Source of the DNA: Komagataeibacter sp. FXV3
GTDB lineage: Bacteria; Pseudomonadota; Alphaproteobacteria; Acetobacterales; Acetobacteraceae
Length of the DNA stretch: 64,000 nucleotides
Reading direction: 5' to 3'
NCBI RefSeq assembly: GCF_015155755.1
Contig: NZ_VWPI01000131.1
Span: 27,542-91,541 of the forward strand
Shown here: positions 55,930 through 64,000 of the stretch, piece by piece
Position numbering within the stretch: the stretch's first letter is position 1
Layout: every line of letters begins with the position of its first letter
Program-made: the position numbers and the translations under genes
The notes under the pieces: generated by a model
The model's database searches: none
What the model was told of the DNA's origin: nothing
What the model saw: the letters and a program-made list of their open reading frames with translations, nothing else

Positions 55930-57158
55930 GCCGGTTCAGTTCTCCCGTGGCGTGGGGTGGCGTCGGTGCGTGCCGGGGACCAGCCCCGCACGATCGGATG
56001 TATCTGTGCCAGTGAAAGCCCGATGTCCACAGGCGTATTGTCCGCCCGGCCATGCGGGCACAGGCCATAGCCGTCCGGTCCCGCCACCAGCGTGATGTCG
56101 GCCGGGGCCGGATGGGCGCATCCCTTGGCGCAGCCCGATACATGCAGGCTGATACCCGGTGGCAGGTCGGGGGCCAGAGCATGGGCATCGGCAATGACGT
56201 CGCGCGCGGCGCACGCACAGCCCCGCGTGCCGATGCACGCCCATATACGCAGGCGCGGATCATCTGCCCGCGTAATCAGGCCGGGCAGGGCAGGCCGTAC
56301 AGCGCAGTGTTCCAGCACGATCGTCCGCCACGGGGCCACGCGCATATGGCCGTTGCCGCGTTTGTCGCACCACCGCGCGATGTCTTCGAACATGCCCGCC
56401 GTAATGGGACCGGGCGGCAGTACGACCCCCATGGCATGACCGGGCAGGGGGCCAGCCAGTACGGGCCGGTGCGCACGGGCGGCGGGGACGGTTATCGCAT
56501 CGCCCATCCCGGTGCGGGCAAAGGCGGCCTGCCCCAGCGTGGGATCGCGCAGGGGACGACTGGCGGGTTGCATCGCCGCCAGCGCATGCGCCAGGGCCAC
56601 AACAATGCGTGCAACATCCGCGCCGGCACAGGGCAGGGCGCGATTGCCGCACGCCACCATCCATCCGTTATCCGTGGCGCGGGCAACAATATCCCCCCGC
56701 AGCGTACCCGTCGGGATATGTCCACCGCATTCCACCGCAATCACGAATTTGGCGGGTAGCCCGCACAGCGTATCGGCAGCGGCAAGGGCAGCATCCAGCG
56801 CGTGGATCACGTTCGGCGCATCGGGTGCGCTGTCGGGGTCGATTCCCGCCAGGGGGGAAAGCAGCAGCCCGCGCCGGGCCTCGGTCGCGGCATCAATGCT
56901 GGCCAGACCGGCCGCATGCATGTCACGGGCGAAGGCACGGGCGCTGTCGGATGTCAGGCCGCGCAGCTGCAGGTTGCCCCGGCTGGTCAGTTCGATCAGC
57001 CCATTGCCATGGGTCCGGGCCGCATGGGCGATCTGCCGGGCCTGTGCCGAGGACAGGCGGCCCAGCGGCGGACGCACACGCACCAGCCAGCCGTCGGCCG
57101 CTTCCATCGGGGTATGCAGGCCGGGGCACCAGCCGCGCACGGTGGGGGCTATGGTCAT
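55926..57158 (-). CDS. cobG: Precorrin-3B synthase
   Basis: A 410-residue oxygen-dependent monooxygenase of the sulfite/nitrite reductase fold that makes the C-20 hydroxy-gamma-lactone. The 4Fe-4S ligands are CIGTRGCACA and HVSGCAKGCAHP; VRPPLGRLSSAQARQIA and GLIELTSRGNLQLRGL are the family start. Its presence marks the aerobic pathway. ATG 57158 overlaps the cobN stop by 4 bases; 16 upstream codons are not conserved. Confidence 0.94.
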   Translation of the reverse strand: MTIAPTVRGWCPGLHTPMEAADGWLVRVRPPLGRLSSAQARQIAHAARTHGNGLIELTSRGNLQLRGLTSDSARAFARDMHAAGLASIDAATEARRGLLLSPLAGIDPDSAPDAPNVIHALDAALAAADTLCGLPAKFVIAVECGGHIPTGTLRGDIVARATDNGWMVACGNRALPCAGADVARIVVALAHALAAMQPASRPLRDPTLGQAAFARTGMGDAITVPAARAHRPVLAGPLPGHAMGVVLPPGPITAGMFEDIARWCDKRGNGHMRVAPWRTIVLEHCAVRPALPGLITRADDPRLRIWACIGTRGCACAARDVIADAHALAPDLPPGISLHVSGCAKGCAHPAPADITLVAGPDGYGLCPHGRADNTPVDIGLSLAQIHPIVRGWSPARTDATPRHGRTEPA

Positions 57159-60100
57159 GGCTGCGGGTCCAGCAGCATGGCGGCGGAATTGCTGCGTGGC
57201 CGCCACAGGTCCCGGCGCAGGGCATCGGCCAGCAGGCGGTGGATGGCGGCATGGGCGTCAGGGTTGGCATGGCGCAGGAAGGCGTCCATTTCCACATCAT
57301 CCAGCAGGGCGCGGAAGGTCAGGTCAAACTGCCGGTCAAAGCGTGCGGGCACGGTTGTGGCGAACCCGTGCAGGGCCTGTACCCCGCGTGCGATTTCGGC
57401 AGCGCCCCGATAGCCGTGGCGGCGCATGCCCGCCAGCCACGCCGGGTTGGCCAGCCGCCCGCGCGTGACCCTGGCCACTTCCTGTGCCGTGGCGCGCAGG
57501 CGCGGCGCATCGGGGCGGGAGGTATCGCCATGCAGCAGGCGCGGCGCATTGCCCAGCATGCTGGCCGCCGCCGCCATGCCGCCTTCATGGGTGGCCATGT
57601 CGGCACTTTCCAGAATATCGGTTTCGGCATTATCCTGCACATGCAGCAGCACCCCCGCCCCCGCCATGCGCGCGGCCAGTGCGTCGGGCTGGCGCTGTCC
57701 CTCCCGCCCGCCGCCATAGGTCCATGCCGAACCCTTCAGCCATGCCTGACCCAGATCGTCCCGTGTCGTCCATTCACCATGTGCCAGCGGGTCTTCCACC
57801 CCGGTGCCGTAACTGCCCGGCGCCGCGCCAAACATGCGGGCGGTCGCGACCTGCAACGTCGTCCCGTCCAGCCCCGTCGCCTGCGCCGCCAGGGGATTGA
57901 GGTCAGGGGCCTCGAAACCGCGTGCGGCCACGGCCTGTACCGCCTGTTCAAACAGGGCGATCTGCCCCGGAAAGGCATCACGGAACAGGCCGGACAGGCG
58001 CAGCGTCACATCCACGCGCGGACGGTCGAGTTCGGCCATGGGAATGATCTCGATTCCCGTCACCCGTCCCGATGCGCCATCCCATACCGGGCGCACCCCC
58101 ATCAGCAGCAGCGCAAGGGCCAGGTCCTCGCCCCCCGTGCGCAGGCTGGCCGATCCCCACAGGTCGATGACCACGCTGCGCAGCGGTTCGCCCTGATCCT
58201 GCAGGTGCCCTTCCAGCAAAAGCGCCGCCGTGCGCTGCGCCAGCACCATGGCGGAGCGGGTGGGAATGGCGCGTGGGTCCATGGCATACAGGTTGCGCCC
58301 CGTGGGCAGCACGTCGGCCCGGCCCCGCGTGGGTGCGCCCGCCGGTCCCGCCGGGACAAACCGCCCGTCAAGGGCGGCCAGCAGCGCCGTGCTTTCGGCA
58401 TCCCCGCAGGCCAGCAGGTGCCTGGTGATGTCGTCCGTCGCCATCCCGCCGCATGACCGTGCGATGGCCTGCGCCAGTTCGGGCGTACGCGGGGGCGGAT
58501 TGCCGAATACATGCAGCCCGTCGCGAATCTGCAGATCCTTGACGTCACACAGATAGGCATCAAGCCGGGCGAGGGCTTCGTCCTCGTCATCCGTGCGGGT
58601 CAGGCCGGATTCATTCAGCAGGCCAAGGCTGTCGGCGCGTTGCAGGATTTCCCCGCGCAGGATCGCGCCCCGCCTGCGGTCCAGCCCGTCGGCTGCGGCA
58701 TATTCGTCAATCAGGCGCTCCAGATCGCCCGTATCGGCCCCCGCCGTGCCAACAGGCACGATGGGGGGCGTCATGTGGCCGATCGTGACGGCCCCCAGCC
58801 TGCGCCGCGCGGCGGCTGCCTCGCCGGGATTGTTGACGATGAAGGGGTAGATGACGGGCATGCCGCCAGCCAGCACCGATGGCCAGCACGTGGCCGAAGG
58901 GGCTGCAGCCTTCCCCGGCAGCCATTCCAGCGTGCCATGCGTGCCCAGATGCACCATGGCGTCCAGCTGCCGTTCATGGCGCAGCCACAGGTAGAACGCG
59001 ACATAGGCATGGCGGGGCGGCGTGTCGGGGTCATGGTAACCCGCATGCCGGTCGGTCGTGGCCCCGCGATCGGGTTGCAATGCCATGAGGACACGCCCGG
59101 CATGGACATGGCGCAGGCAGAACTGGCCATCCCTGACCGTGGGGTCATCTTCCGGCGTGCCCCAGCAGGCAGTCAGCGCATCCTGAAGCGCTGCGGGCAG
59201 TGCCGTCAGCCACGCGCGATATGTGGCGACGGAAACGAAGGGCCGTGCCGGTGCGCGCGCCAGCATGTGGGCCAGCGCGTCCGGCGTGGGCAGGGCGGCA
59301 TGGCCCGTATCGTAACCACCGTCGCGCAGCAGGCGCAGGATATGTGCAAGGCTTGCGAAACTGTCCAGCCCCACGGCATGCGCCGCCTGTCCCGTGGGCG
59401 CGCCCTGCGCGCCGGGGTAATCGGACAGGATGATCCCCACCCGTCGCGTGGCGGGCGGTTCATGCCCCAGCCGTGCCCAGCCCACCGCGCGCGCGCAGGT
59501 CAGGTTGATGCCATCGGGATAGGGTTCATGGCGCGCGGGCAGGCCGGGAGCCGTTTCTTCCTTGAAGGAAATGGGGCAGGCGGGAATACGGCCATCCAGT
59601 TCGGGCAGCACCACCTGCATGGCCAGATCGGCCTGCGACAGGCCACGCACGCTGTCGCGCCATACGGTGTAAGGAATGCCCGGCTGCTGCACCTGCAGCA
59701 CCGGCACGCCCGCAAGGTCCAGCGGGGAGCGGTTGTCGTCGCCCGCGCGGGCGGAAAAGAAGGTGGCGTTTATGATGACATCCGGCGGGCTTGCCGCCAG
59801 CCGCGCGGCCACGACGCGCGCGGAATCGGGGTTCTTGAGCGACGTGACATAAACAAGGTCCGCCCCCATGCCGTGGCGGGCCAGTTGCGCCGCAAGCTGC
59901 GTGATGGGCGCGATGTCCCCCGCCAGCAGGTGCGCGCGGTAGAATACCACCATCGCCCGCAGCGGTAGTGTCGGGTCGGCAGCATGCAGCACTTCGGCAG
60001 GCGGCAGGGGAACGGGGGCGGTTGCATCATCCGCCCCGCGTCCGGCCAGATGCGCCATAAGCCGCAGGGCAGCCTGCATATTGGCCGTGCCGCCGGTGCG

Positions 60101-60526
60101 CAGCAGCGTATCAAGACGGGTGCGTACGGATTCGGGCACGGTGGAAAGCGCGGCAAGACGCGGGTCATCACGCCCGTCGCCTGCCACGAAGGCCAGCGGG
60201 ATTCCGGCCTGCTGGCACGCGCGCGACAGTTCTTCCGCACCGTAGCGCCAGTATTCCACGCCGCCGAGCAGCCGGACCACCACGCAGCGCGACTCCATGA
60301 TCGTATCGGCCACGTACAGGTCGATGGACATGGGGTGCAGCAGGCGCGACAGCGTGGCCGTGCGCAGGGTCGCAGTTGGCGCGCCCTGTGCCGCATGGGC
60401 CGCGTTCAGGCACAGAAGGTCACTGTCCGAAAAGGACAGGAACACGATATCCGCCGGGGCGTGCCCCAGGTCTTCCGCCTGTTCGCCGTCCTCCAGCGTG
60501 CGGACCTCACGTGCAAGCAGATGCAT
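57155..60526 (-). CDS. cobN: Cobaltochelatase subunit CobN
   Basis: A 1123-residue large subunit of the ATP-dependent CobNST chelatase that inserts cobalt into hydrogenobyrinate diamide. Family segments: VRLLGGVEYWRYGAEELSRA, VHLGTHGTLEWLPGKAAAPS, VIDLWGSASLRTGGEDLALA, ARMFGAAPGSYGTGVEDPLA and TWTYGG-type WTYGGGREGQRQ. Small subunits CobS and CobT are not in the window. It lies 32 bases after cobW. Confidence 0.96.
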   Translation of the reverse strand: MHLLAREVRTLEDGEQAEDLGHAPADIVFLSFSDSDLLCLNAAHAAQGAPTATLRTATLSRLLHPMSIDLYVADTIMESRCVVVRLLGGVEYWRYGAEELSRACQQAGIPLAFVAGDGRDDPRLAALSTVPESVRTRLDTLLRTGGTANMQAALRLMAHLAGRGADDATAPVPLPPAEVLHAADPTLPLRAMVVFYRAHLLAGDIAPITQLAAQLARHGMGADLVYVTSLKNPDSARVVAARLAASPPDVIINATFFSARAGDDNRSPLDLAGVPVLQVQQPGIPYTVWRDSVRGLSQADLAMQVVLPELDGRIPACPISFKEETAPGLPARHEPYPDGINLTCARAVGWARLGHEPPATRRVGIILSDYPGAQGAPTGQAAHAVGLDSFASLAHILRLLRDGGYDTGHAALPTPDALAHMLARAPARPFVSVATYRAWLTALPAALQDALTACWGTPEDDPTVRDGQFCLRHVHAGRVLMALQPDRGATTDRHAGYHDPDTPPRHAYVAFYLWLRHERQLDAMVHLGTHGTLEWLPGKAAAPSATCWPSVLAGGMPVIYPFIVNNPGEAAAARRRLGAVTIGHMTPPIVPVGTAGADTGDLERLIDEYAAADGLDRRRGAILRGEILQRADSLGLLNESGLTRTDDEDEALARLDAYLCDVKDLQIRDGLHVFGNPPPRTPELAQAIARSCGGMATDDITRHLLACGDAESTALLAALDGRFVPAGPAGAPTRGRADVLPTGRNLYAMDPRAIPTRSAMVLAQRTAALLLEGHLQDQGEPLRSVVIDLWGSASLRTGGEDLALALLLMGVRPVWDGASGRVTGIEIIPMAELDRPRVDVTLRLSGLFRDAFPGQIALFEQAVQAVAARGFEAPDLNPLAAQATGLDGTTLQVATARMFGAAPGSYGTGVEDPLAHGEWTTRDDLGQAWLKGSAWTYGGGREGQRQPDALAARMAGAGVLLHVQDNAETDILESADMATHEGGMAAAASMLGNAPRLLHGDTSRPDAPRLRATAQEVARVTRGRLANPAWLAGMRRHGYRGAAEIARGVQALHGFATTVPARFDRQFDLTFRALLDDVEMDAFLRHANPDAHAAIHRLLADALRRDLWRPRSNSAAMLLDPQP

Positions 60527-60558
60527 GGTGGCTGCCCCGTTTTCGGCTGACCTGCCGT

Positions 60559-61611
60559 CTAGCCCTGCGCCAGGGCTGCTGTAATGGCGGACTGGTCCAT
60601 GCCCTTCTGGCCAATGACCACAAGGCTGCCCGTGCGCGGTGCACCCGGCGTCAGGGCGCGGTCGAACTGGTGGCGGAAGCGGTTGCCCACCCCCTGCACC
60701 GCAAGGCGCATCGTCTTGCCACGCACCGTGGCGTAGCCCTTCATGCGCAGGATGTCGTGCTGTTCGGCCAGTGTTTTCAGGCAGGCGATGAAGCCTTCGA
60801 CACTGTCCTGTTCGGGGACGGGGGCGACGAAGCTTTCAAAATCATCATGCTCGTGTTCGCCACCTTCGGCATCATGGTGCGACGGACGGGCGGCGAGGTC
60901 GTCTTCCGCCGCTGCATCAAGGCCCAGCAGGATGGCAGGGTCCACCTGTCCATCGGTCGCGCGCACCACCTTGACCACGCGCGGGATCTCGGCGCGGATG
61001 GAGGCTTCCACCGCATCGGCCTGTGCCGGGGTCATGAGATCGGTCTTGTTCAGCACCACAAGGTCGGCCGACAGCAGCTGGTCCTCGTACACCTCCGCCA
61101 GCGGGTTGTCGTGGTCCAGTGACGGGTCGGCGGCCTGCTGGCGGGCGACTTCTTCAGGGTCGTCGGCAAAGCGGCCGGCGGCGACGGCGGGGCCGTCCAC
61201 GACCGTGACCACGCCATCGACCGTCATGCGGGTGCGGATGGTGGGCCAGCCAAATGCCTTGAGCAGCGGCTTGGGCAGCGCCAGCCCCGATGTCTCGATC
61301 ACGATATGGTCGGGCGGGGTCTCACGGTCCAGCAGCGCCTCCATGGTGGGCAGGAAGTCGTCGGCCACCGTGCAGCACAGGCAGCCATTGGTCAGTTCCA
61401 CGATATCCTCGTCCCGGCATCCTTCCACGCCGCAGGCGCGCAGCGTGTCGCCATCAATGCCCAGCGTGCCGAATTCATTCACCACGATGGCAATGCGCTG
61501 GCCCTTTGCATTGGCCAGCACGTGGCGCAGCAGCGTGGTCTTGCCCGCCCCCAGAAAGCCGGTGATGACGGTGACGGGTACCTTGGCGCGGGCCGTGGTG
61601 GATGGGGTCAT
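60559..61611 (-). CDS. cobW: CobW, GTP-binding cobalt metallochaperone
   Basis: A 350-residue COG0523 GTPase thought to deliver Co(II) to CobN. P-loop VTGFLGAGKTTLLRHVL (from VTVI), metal motif NGCLCCTV, LVVLNKTDLMTP, and a metal-binding stretch HHDAEGGEHEHDD before the C-terminal domain. ATG 61611 is 5 bases after the DUF1636 stop. A 59-codon upstream extension of the frame has no similarity. Confidence 0.95.
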   Translation of the reverse strand: MTPSTTARAKVPVTVITGFLGAGKTTLLRHVLANAKGQRIAIVVNEFGTLGIDGDTLRACGVEGCRDEDIVELTNGCLCCTVADDFLPTMEALLDRETPPDHIVIETSGLALPKPLLKAFGWPTIRTRMTVDGVVTVVDGPAVAAGRFADDPEEVARQQAADPSLDHDNPLAEVYEDQLLSADLVVLNKTDLMTPAQADAVEASIRAEIPRVVKVVRATDGQVDPAILLGLDAAAEDDLAARPSHHDAEGGEHEHDDFESFVAPVPEQDSVEGFIACLKTLAEQHDILRMKGYATVRGKTMRLAVQGVGNRFRHQFDRALTPGAPRTGSLVVIGQKGMDQSAITAALAQG

Positions 61612-61616
61612 GGCGA

Positions 61617-62015
61617 TCAGGCTCCTGAAAAAAGGGCGGTAGGGAAACGGCCACGCACCATGTCCGACAGGCTGGCGGGGCGGCGCGATGGCATGACGGT
61701 GCCGCTGCGCGACGCGCCGTAAGCGGCGATATAGGTCATGAGGTCCGCTGCCTTTTCCGGGCCAAGATTGGCCAGCAGCCAGCCCCATTTGCCCGGCATG
61801 GCCACCACGGCGGTGCAGCCGTCATTGCAGGCGGCAAGGCAGTTGACCTCATGCACTACAACCTGCGGATTATCCGCTGCCAGCGCCTGCATGGCATCAA
61901 GCAGCTGGCGTCCGGGCGGGTTGTCGGATGCGGGCAGGCCACGGCGGCAGGTCACGCAGACATGCAGGTGAACGGGGCCGGGATCCGTCGGTTCGGGTGG
62001 TGCGGGAGTGCTCAT
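61617..62015 (-). CDS. DUF1636 metal-binding protein (thioredoxin-like ferredoxin)
   Basis: A 132-residue protein with a four-Cys pattern: HVCVTCRRG at the N-terminus and LAACNDGCTAVVAMPGKWGW. This matches DUF1636, small thioredoxin-like 2Fe-2S-type proteins often found beside cobW and cobN. It is first of the leftward riboswitch-controlled operon. Role unknown; electron transfer for CobG or help with cobalt handling are possible. Confidence 0.85.
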   Translation of the reverse strand: MSTPAPPEPTDPGPVHLHVCVTCRRGLPASDNPPGRQLLDAMQALAADNPQVVVHEVNCLAACNDGCTAVVAMPGKWGWLLANLGPEKAADLMTYIAAYGASRSGTVMPSRRPASLSDMVRGRFPTALFSGA

Positions 62016-62189
62016 TACGGTGCATGCCCTTTCGCGGCGTTGCTGCGCGCGGGCAGCGGTGGGCGGGGTGCACGGTCATGGCTTTGCGTTCTGCGCGGGG
62101 GCAGGGCGGTCGCCTGTCGCGTGCCGGGCACCCCGCCGGCCATGCGATCGAATTCGGTCCTGTTATGTCCACCTGCGGGCGGACATGAT
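62016..62189 (-). other. Leader between cobalamin riboswitch and first operon gene
   Basis: 174 bases of GC-rich sequence. Just after the aptamer there is a hairpin of ATGTCC with GGACAT (62165-62185), possibly part of the expression platform. A short frame covers much of the leader and runs into DUF1636 in another frame; I do not call it. Confidence 0.45.
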
Positions 62190-62400
62190 GGCAGGTCTCC
62201 TGGCTTGTGGCGGAGGGTGCCGCGGTCAGCGCCCTCGATCCCGGCGGCCTTCCCGGTCCCGATCATGGGGCCAGTGGCGCATGCTGGCCCGCAAGACGCG
62301 GACCGGGCCGGGAAACAGCCACCTACAGTTGCGGGGGCAGCGACGGAATTGCCGGTATGGCGCACCGTCTTCCCTATTCTCCCCCACGGGGGGGAACCAT
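62190..62400 (-). promoter_or_regulatory. Cobalamin (AdoCbl) riboswitch
   Basis: On the minus strand the conserved parts come in order: GGTTCCCC at the 5' end, AGGGAAGACGGTGCG, AATTCCGTCGCTGCC, the core CCGCAACTGT (62325-62334), the B12 box core GCCACTGGCC (62271-62278 area), CGGGAAGGC, and the closing GCCAGGAGACCTGCC ending at 62190. It is placed ahead of the DUF1636-cobW-cobN-cobG-cobH-cobI-cobJ operon, which it should shut down when cobalamin is plentiful. Confidence 0.96.
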
Positions 62401-62470
62401 CAGCGGCGGATTTAGACGATTGATCCCCGCACTGTCAAAGAAACCCGGTGTGCAGGCGCATGCCATGCGG

Positions 62471-63001
62471 TCATGGCAGTGGTGCGCCACAGACAGCCAC
62501 GCGCCATGCCGCATGGCGGGTCAGGCATGTCCGGGTCAGGGGCGCGATATCCAGTCGCGACAGCATGGAAGCGGTTCCGCCAAGGGCGGCCACCACGATC
62601 GCACGGACGACCGTGGTATCAGCCACTACCATGATCCGTGCGGGTGTGGGCGGCAGGGTTTCAAGCCATCGGGCCACGCGGTGCAGGTGTGCCGCCCGGC
62701 TTTCCCCGCCCGGCGGGGCGAAACCGGCATCGGCAATCCAGCGCGCAAGATCGGCGGGGGGCAGGTCTTTTAACGACTGTCCTGCCCATGCCCCCATATC
62801 CGGTGCGTGCAGGGCCGGTTCAGGCGTGGCGGGGTCTGTGCCGAAAACCGGCATGGTGGGGGGAAACAGGATCTGTCCGGCATCCAGGATGTGCCGTGCA
62901 AGACTGGCGGGCAGCGGACATGTTTCGCCATGCATCGGGAAAACGCCACGGCGCACGCAGGCGGGGACGGGCAGCGCGATGCAGGTCAGGGTCTGGTTCA
63001 T
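62471..63001 (-). CDS. Degenerate CobC-like histidine phosphatase family protein
   Basis: A 176-residue protein at the head of the cob region, 70 bases upstream of the riboswitch. It looks like the histidine phosphatase superfamily (alpha-ribazole phosphatase CobC). The N-terminal RHGE motif is VFPMHGETCPL, with Met23 for Arg but His24 kept. The C-terminal VVxHGGVIRA is VVADTTVVRA, with Asp128 where the second catalytic His should be. PPGGESRAAHLHRVARWL corresponds to the usual GGES segment. Activity is therefore doubtful. ATG 63001 is chosen; the frame extends upstream without similarity. Confidence 0.7.
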   Translation of the reverse strand: MNQTLTCIALPVPACVRRGVFPMHGETCPLPASLARHILDAGQILFPPTMPVFGTDPATPEPALHAPDMGAWAGQSLKDLPPADLARWIADAGFAPPGGESRAAHLHRVARWLETLPPTPARIMVVADTTVVRAIVVAALGGTASMLSRLDIAPLTRTCLTRHAAWRVAVCGAPLP

Positions 63002-63058
63002 GCCATGCCGCCCTGCGTGTGGGGAAGGGGTGGGATATGCAAGGGAATGATTGACCTT

Positions 63059-63081
63059 CCATGTCAATTTTGAAAACATGG
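63059..63081. promoter_or_regulatory. Inverted repeat between the CobC-like gene and cbtB
   Basis: CCATGT (63059-63064) and ACATGG (63076-63081) flank 11 A/T-rich bases, in the short region between divergent genes. A possible binding site for a regulator of cobalt genes; no known motif is recognised. Confidence 0.4.
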
Positions 63082-63170
63082 ACCCAGATCCGGTTATGGG
63101 AAGGGCGGCCTGATGTGGTGCGTTCCCCGCATGCTGCTCCGGGTCGCACGTGATCCATGGAGTTACCAGT

Positions 63171-63395
63171 ATGAGCCAAGATACATCCGTTCTGTCCAGC
63201 ACCGCTGTCGCTGCACCGCAGGTTTCCATCCCGGTCCGCGACCTGCTGCCGTGGGGTGTGTTCGGGCTCGTCCTGGCGTCGCTGCTGATCTATTTCGTGG
63301 GGGCCGAGCAGGGTGCGACCTCCCTCATCTCCGGCCATTACGTGCATGAATTCGTGCATGATGGCCGTCACCTGCTGGGTTTCCCCTGCCACTGA
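63171..63395 (+). CDS. cbtB: CbtB family cobalt transporter subunit
   Basis: A 74-residue protein with one membrane helix (LLPWGVFGLVLASLLIYFVG) and the His-rich end GHYVHEFVHDGRHLLGFPCH, the CbtB signature. CbtB works with the larger CbtA, predicted to import cobalt, but cbtA does not follow; a terminator and a repeat do. ATG 63171 has GGAG upstream. No cobalamin riboswitch is seen before it. Confidence 0.92.
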   Translation: MSQDTSVLSSTAVAAPQVSIPVRDLLPWGVFGLVLASLLIYFVGAEQGATSLISGHYVHEFVHDGRHLLGFPCH

Positions 63396-63438
63396 ATCAG
63401 GGCGGCGTGCCTGCGATGGCGCGACGGTGAATGAAGGA

Positions 63439-63468
63439 CGGCATGCCCCGGTGGGCATGCCGTTTTTT
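63439..63468 (+). terminator. Rho-independent terminator after cbtB
   Basis: A 10-bp stem CGGCATGCCC / GGGCATGCCG with a 4-base loop and six T residues, 44 bases after the cbtB stop. Confidence 0.92.
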
Positions 63469-63502
63469 GTTGTGCGTGTTGAAGGACCATTCCTTGAGGT
63501 AT

Positions 63503-63710
63503 GGTCAGGAAAGCCGACTTTTTGAAAAAAGGCGGCCTCCGGAAACGTCTGATTTATTTATCAGCCGATTATTCCAAATGGCCCTGAAAATCCGGTCAGG
63601 AAACATCCTGCGGATCATAAGAAAGTTTTTGGTGAAGCTTTTTTCAAAAAGCTTGGGAAAACGGCGGCCGCTTTAAAAAAACAGCATCGCAAAAGTCTTT
63701 CAGGGACGGA
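63503..63710 (+). repeat. Two-hairpin repeat, copy 5, with a partial copy in tandem
   Basis: A partial unit (63503-63577) has GGTCAGGAAA, hairpin B (GCCGACTTTTTG with AAAAAAGGCGGC) and the tail TTATTTATCAGCC then TTATTCCAAA. A second, fuller unit starts at 63594 with GGTCAGGAAACATCC, then CATAAGAAAGTTTTTGGTG, a perfect hairpin A (63630-63653) and a decayed hairpin B. The block fills the gap between cbtB and the convergent MDR gene. Confidence 0.8.
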
Positions 63711-64000
63711 TCAGGCCATATTGATGACGGTCCGCCCCCGGATATGACCGGCAAGGATGCGCGGTGCGATCCCGATGGCGTCGGCCAGGGGCGCGTCGTG
63801 CAGCATGCTGTCCAGCCGCGCGGGATCGATATCGCGTGCAAGGCGGGTCCATGCGGTCATGCGGCGTGGACGCGGGCACATCACGCTGTCGATTCCCTGT
63901 AGGCGTATGCCGCGCAGGATGAAGGGCGCCACCGTCAGCGGCAGCGTCAGCCCGCCCGCCAGTCCGCAGGCCGCCACCGTGCCCCCGTACTGGACAGAGG
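63711..64000 (-). CDS. MDR-family reductase (YhdH/AcuI-like), C-terminal part
   Basis: Only the last 96 codons are in the window; the gene continues past the right edge. YGGTVAACGLAGGLTLPLTV, FILRGIRLQGIDSVMCPRPR and ADAIGIAPRILAGHIRGRTV match the end of acrylyl-CoA reductase (AcuI/YhdH) type quinone oxidoreductase-like proteins of the medium-chain dehydrogenase family. NADPH-dependent; substrate not settled. Confidence 0.88.
   Translation of the reverse strand, partial: SVQYGGTVAACGLAGGLTLPLTVAPFILRGIRLQGIDSVMCPRPRRMTAWTRLARDIDPARLDSMLHDAPLADAIGIAPRILAGHIRGRTVINMA

Noticed and set aside
56609..59968. Long plus-strand frames opposite cobG and cobN (up to 615 codons)
   Set aside because: Antisense to well-conserved genes, composition typical of shadow frames, no domain recognised.
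61897..62172. Minus-strand frame in the cobalamin leader, beginning just after the riboswitch
   Set aside because: Starts with GTG, Arg/Pro-rich, overlaps DUF1636 in another frame and has no similarity; more likely chance than a leader peptide.
63002..63170. Possible second cobalamin riboswitch ahead of cbtB
   Set aside because: The region is too short and lacks the GCCACTG box and the other conserved parts.
47764..63710. Dispersed repeats considered as a CRISPR array or insertion sequence
   Set aside because: Copies are far apart with no regular spacers, and no transposase or cas gene is present in the window.

Overview
The window is GC-rich bacterial chromosome, almost fully coding, and reads as an acetic acid bacterium, most likely Komagataeibacter or a close relative. 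The support is a tandem phosphodiesterase/diguanylate cyclase pair with the layout known from the cellulose-regulating cdg operons of K. xylinus (Acetobacter xylinum), alphaproteobacterial gene order (rdgB-rph facing hrcA; PBP1A-prfB), MucR- and PraR-type regulators, OlsB, and a full sdhCDAB set, which Gluconobacter lacks. This assignment is inference from gene content. I saw no rRNA, tRNA, CRISPR array, prophage or insertion sequence.

Layout. 1-10.6 kb: the 3' part of pnp, a nitronate monooxygenase-like flavoprotein, rdgB-rph (minus), hrcA, an aldo/keto reductase, a class A PBP, and prfB with its programmed +1 frameshift. 10.7-15.8 kb: a truncated TonB-like protein, exbB without exbD, a secreted TPR protein, and an OmpR/EnvZ-type two-component pair. 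15.9-22 kb: nfu-type Fe-S scaffold, nitroreductase, tsaB-rimI, tusA-like, MucR, fur-olsB, lnt. 22.3-30.2 kb: PraR-like regulator, tyrosine phosphatase, sdhCDAB, asd, zwf. 30.3-33.8 kb: two envelope proteins, a 2OG-Fe(II) oxygenase, a CMD protein, and zapE with a damaged 5' end. 34.1-40.2 kb: the 2-oxoglutarate dehydrogenase operon sucA-sucB-lpd, whose E3 carries its own lipoyl domain. 40.5-44.5 kb: the cdg-like operon, a heme-PAS phosphodiesterase followed by a FAD-PAS diguanylate cyclase. 44.8-47.2 kb: feoA-feoB plus a Cys-rich partner, behind a candidate Fur box. 48-63.4 kb: a cobalamin cluster (cobB, cbiD, cobM, cobE, cobL, cobK, cobJ, cobI, cobH, cobG, cobN, cobW, DUF1636 gene) with a cobalamin riboswitch ahead of its main leftward operon, a degenerate CobC-like phosphatase and cbtB. 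The right edge cuts an MDR-family reductase.

How the genes connect: SDH and OGDH together supply two TCA-cycle steps. The corrin set is mainly the oxygen-dependent route (CobG, CobN), but CbiD stands where CobF would be expected. The c-di-GMP operon pairs a predicted oxygen sensor with a predicted redox sensor.

The main non-genic signal is a dispersed two-hairpin repeat of about 80 bp with inverted ends. It occurs at five places (about 3.1, 22.0, 40.4, 47.8 and 63.6 kb), mostly just after gene 3' ends. At one of them it appears to supply the stop codon of rdgB. Other oddities: a near-identical lipoyl domain in sucB and lpd, a MucR without most zinc ligands, a CobC-like protein without its second catalytic His, orphan exbB and cbtB, and a low-GC DUF6881 gene beside a repeat copy.
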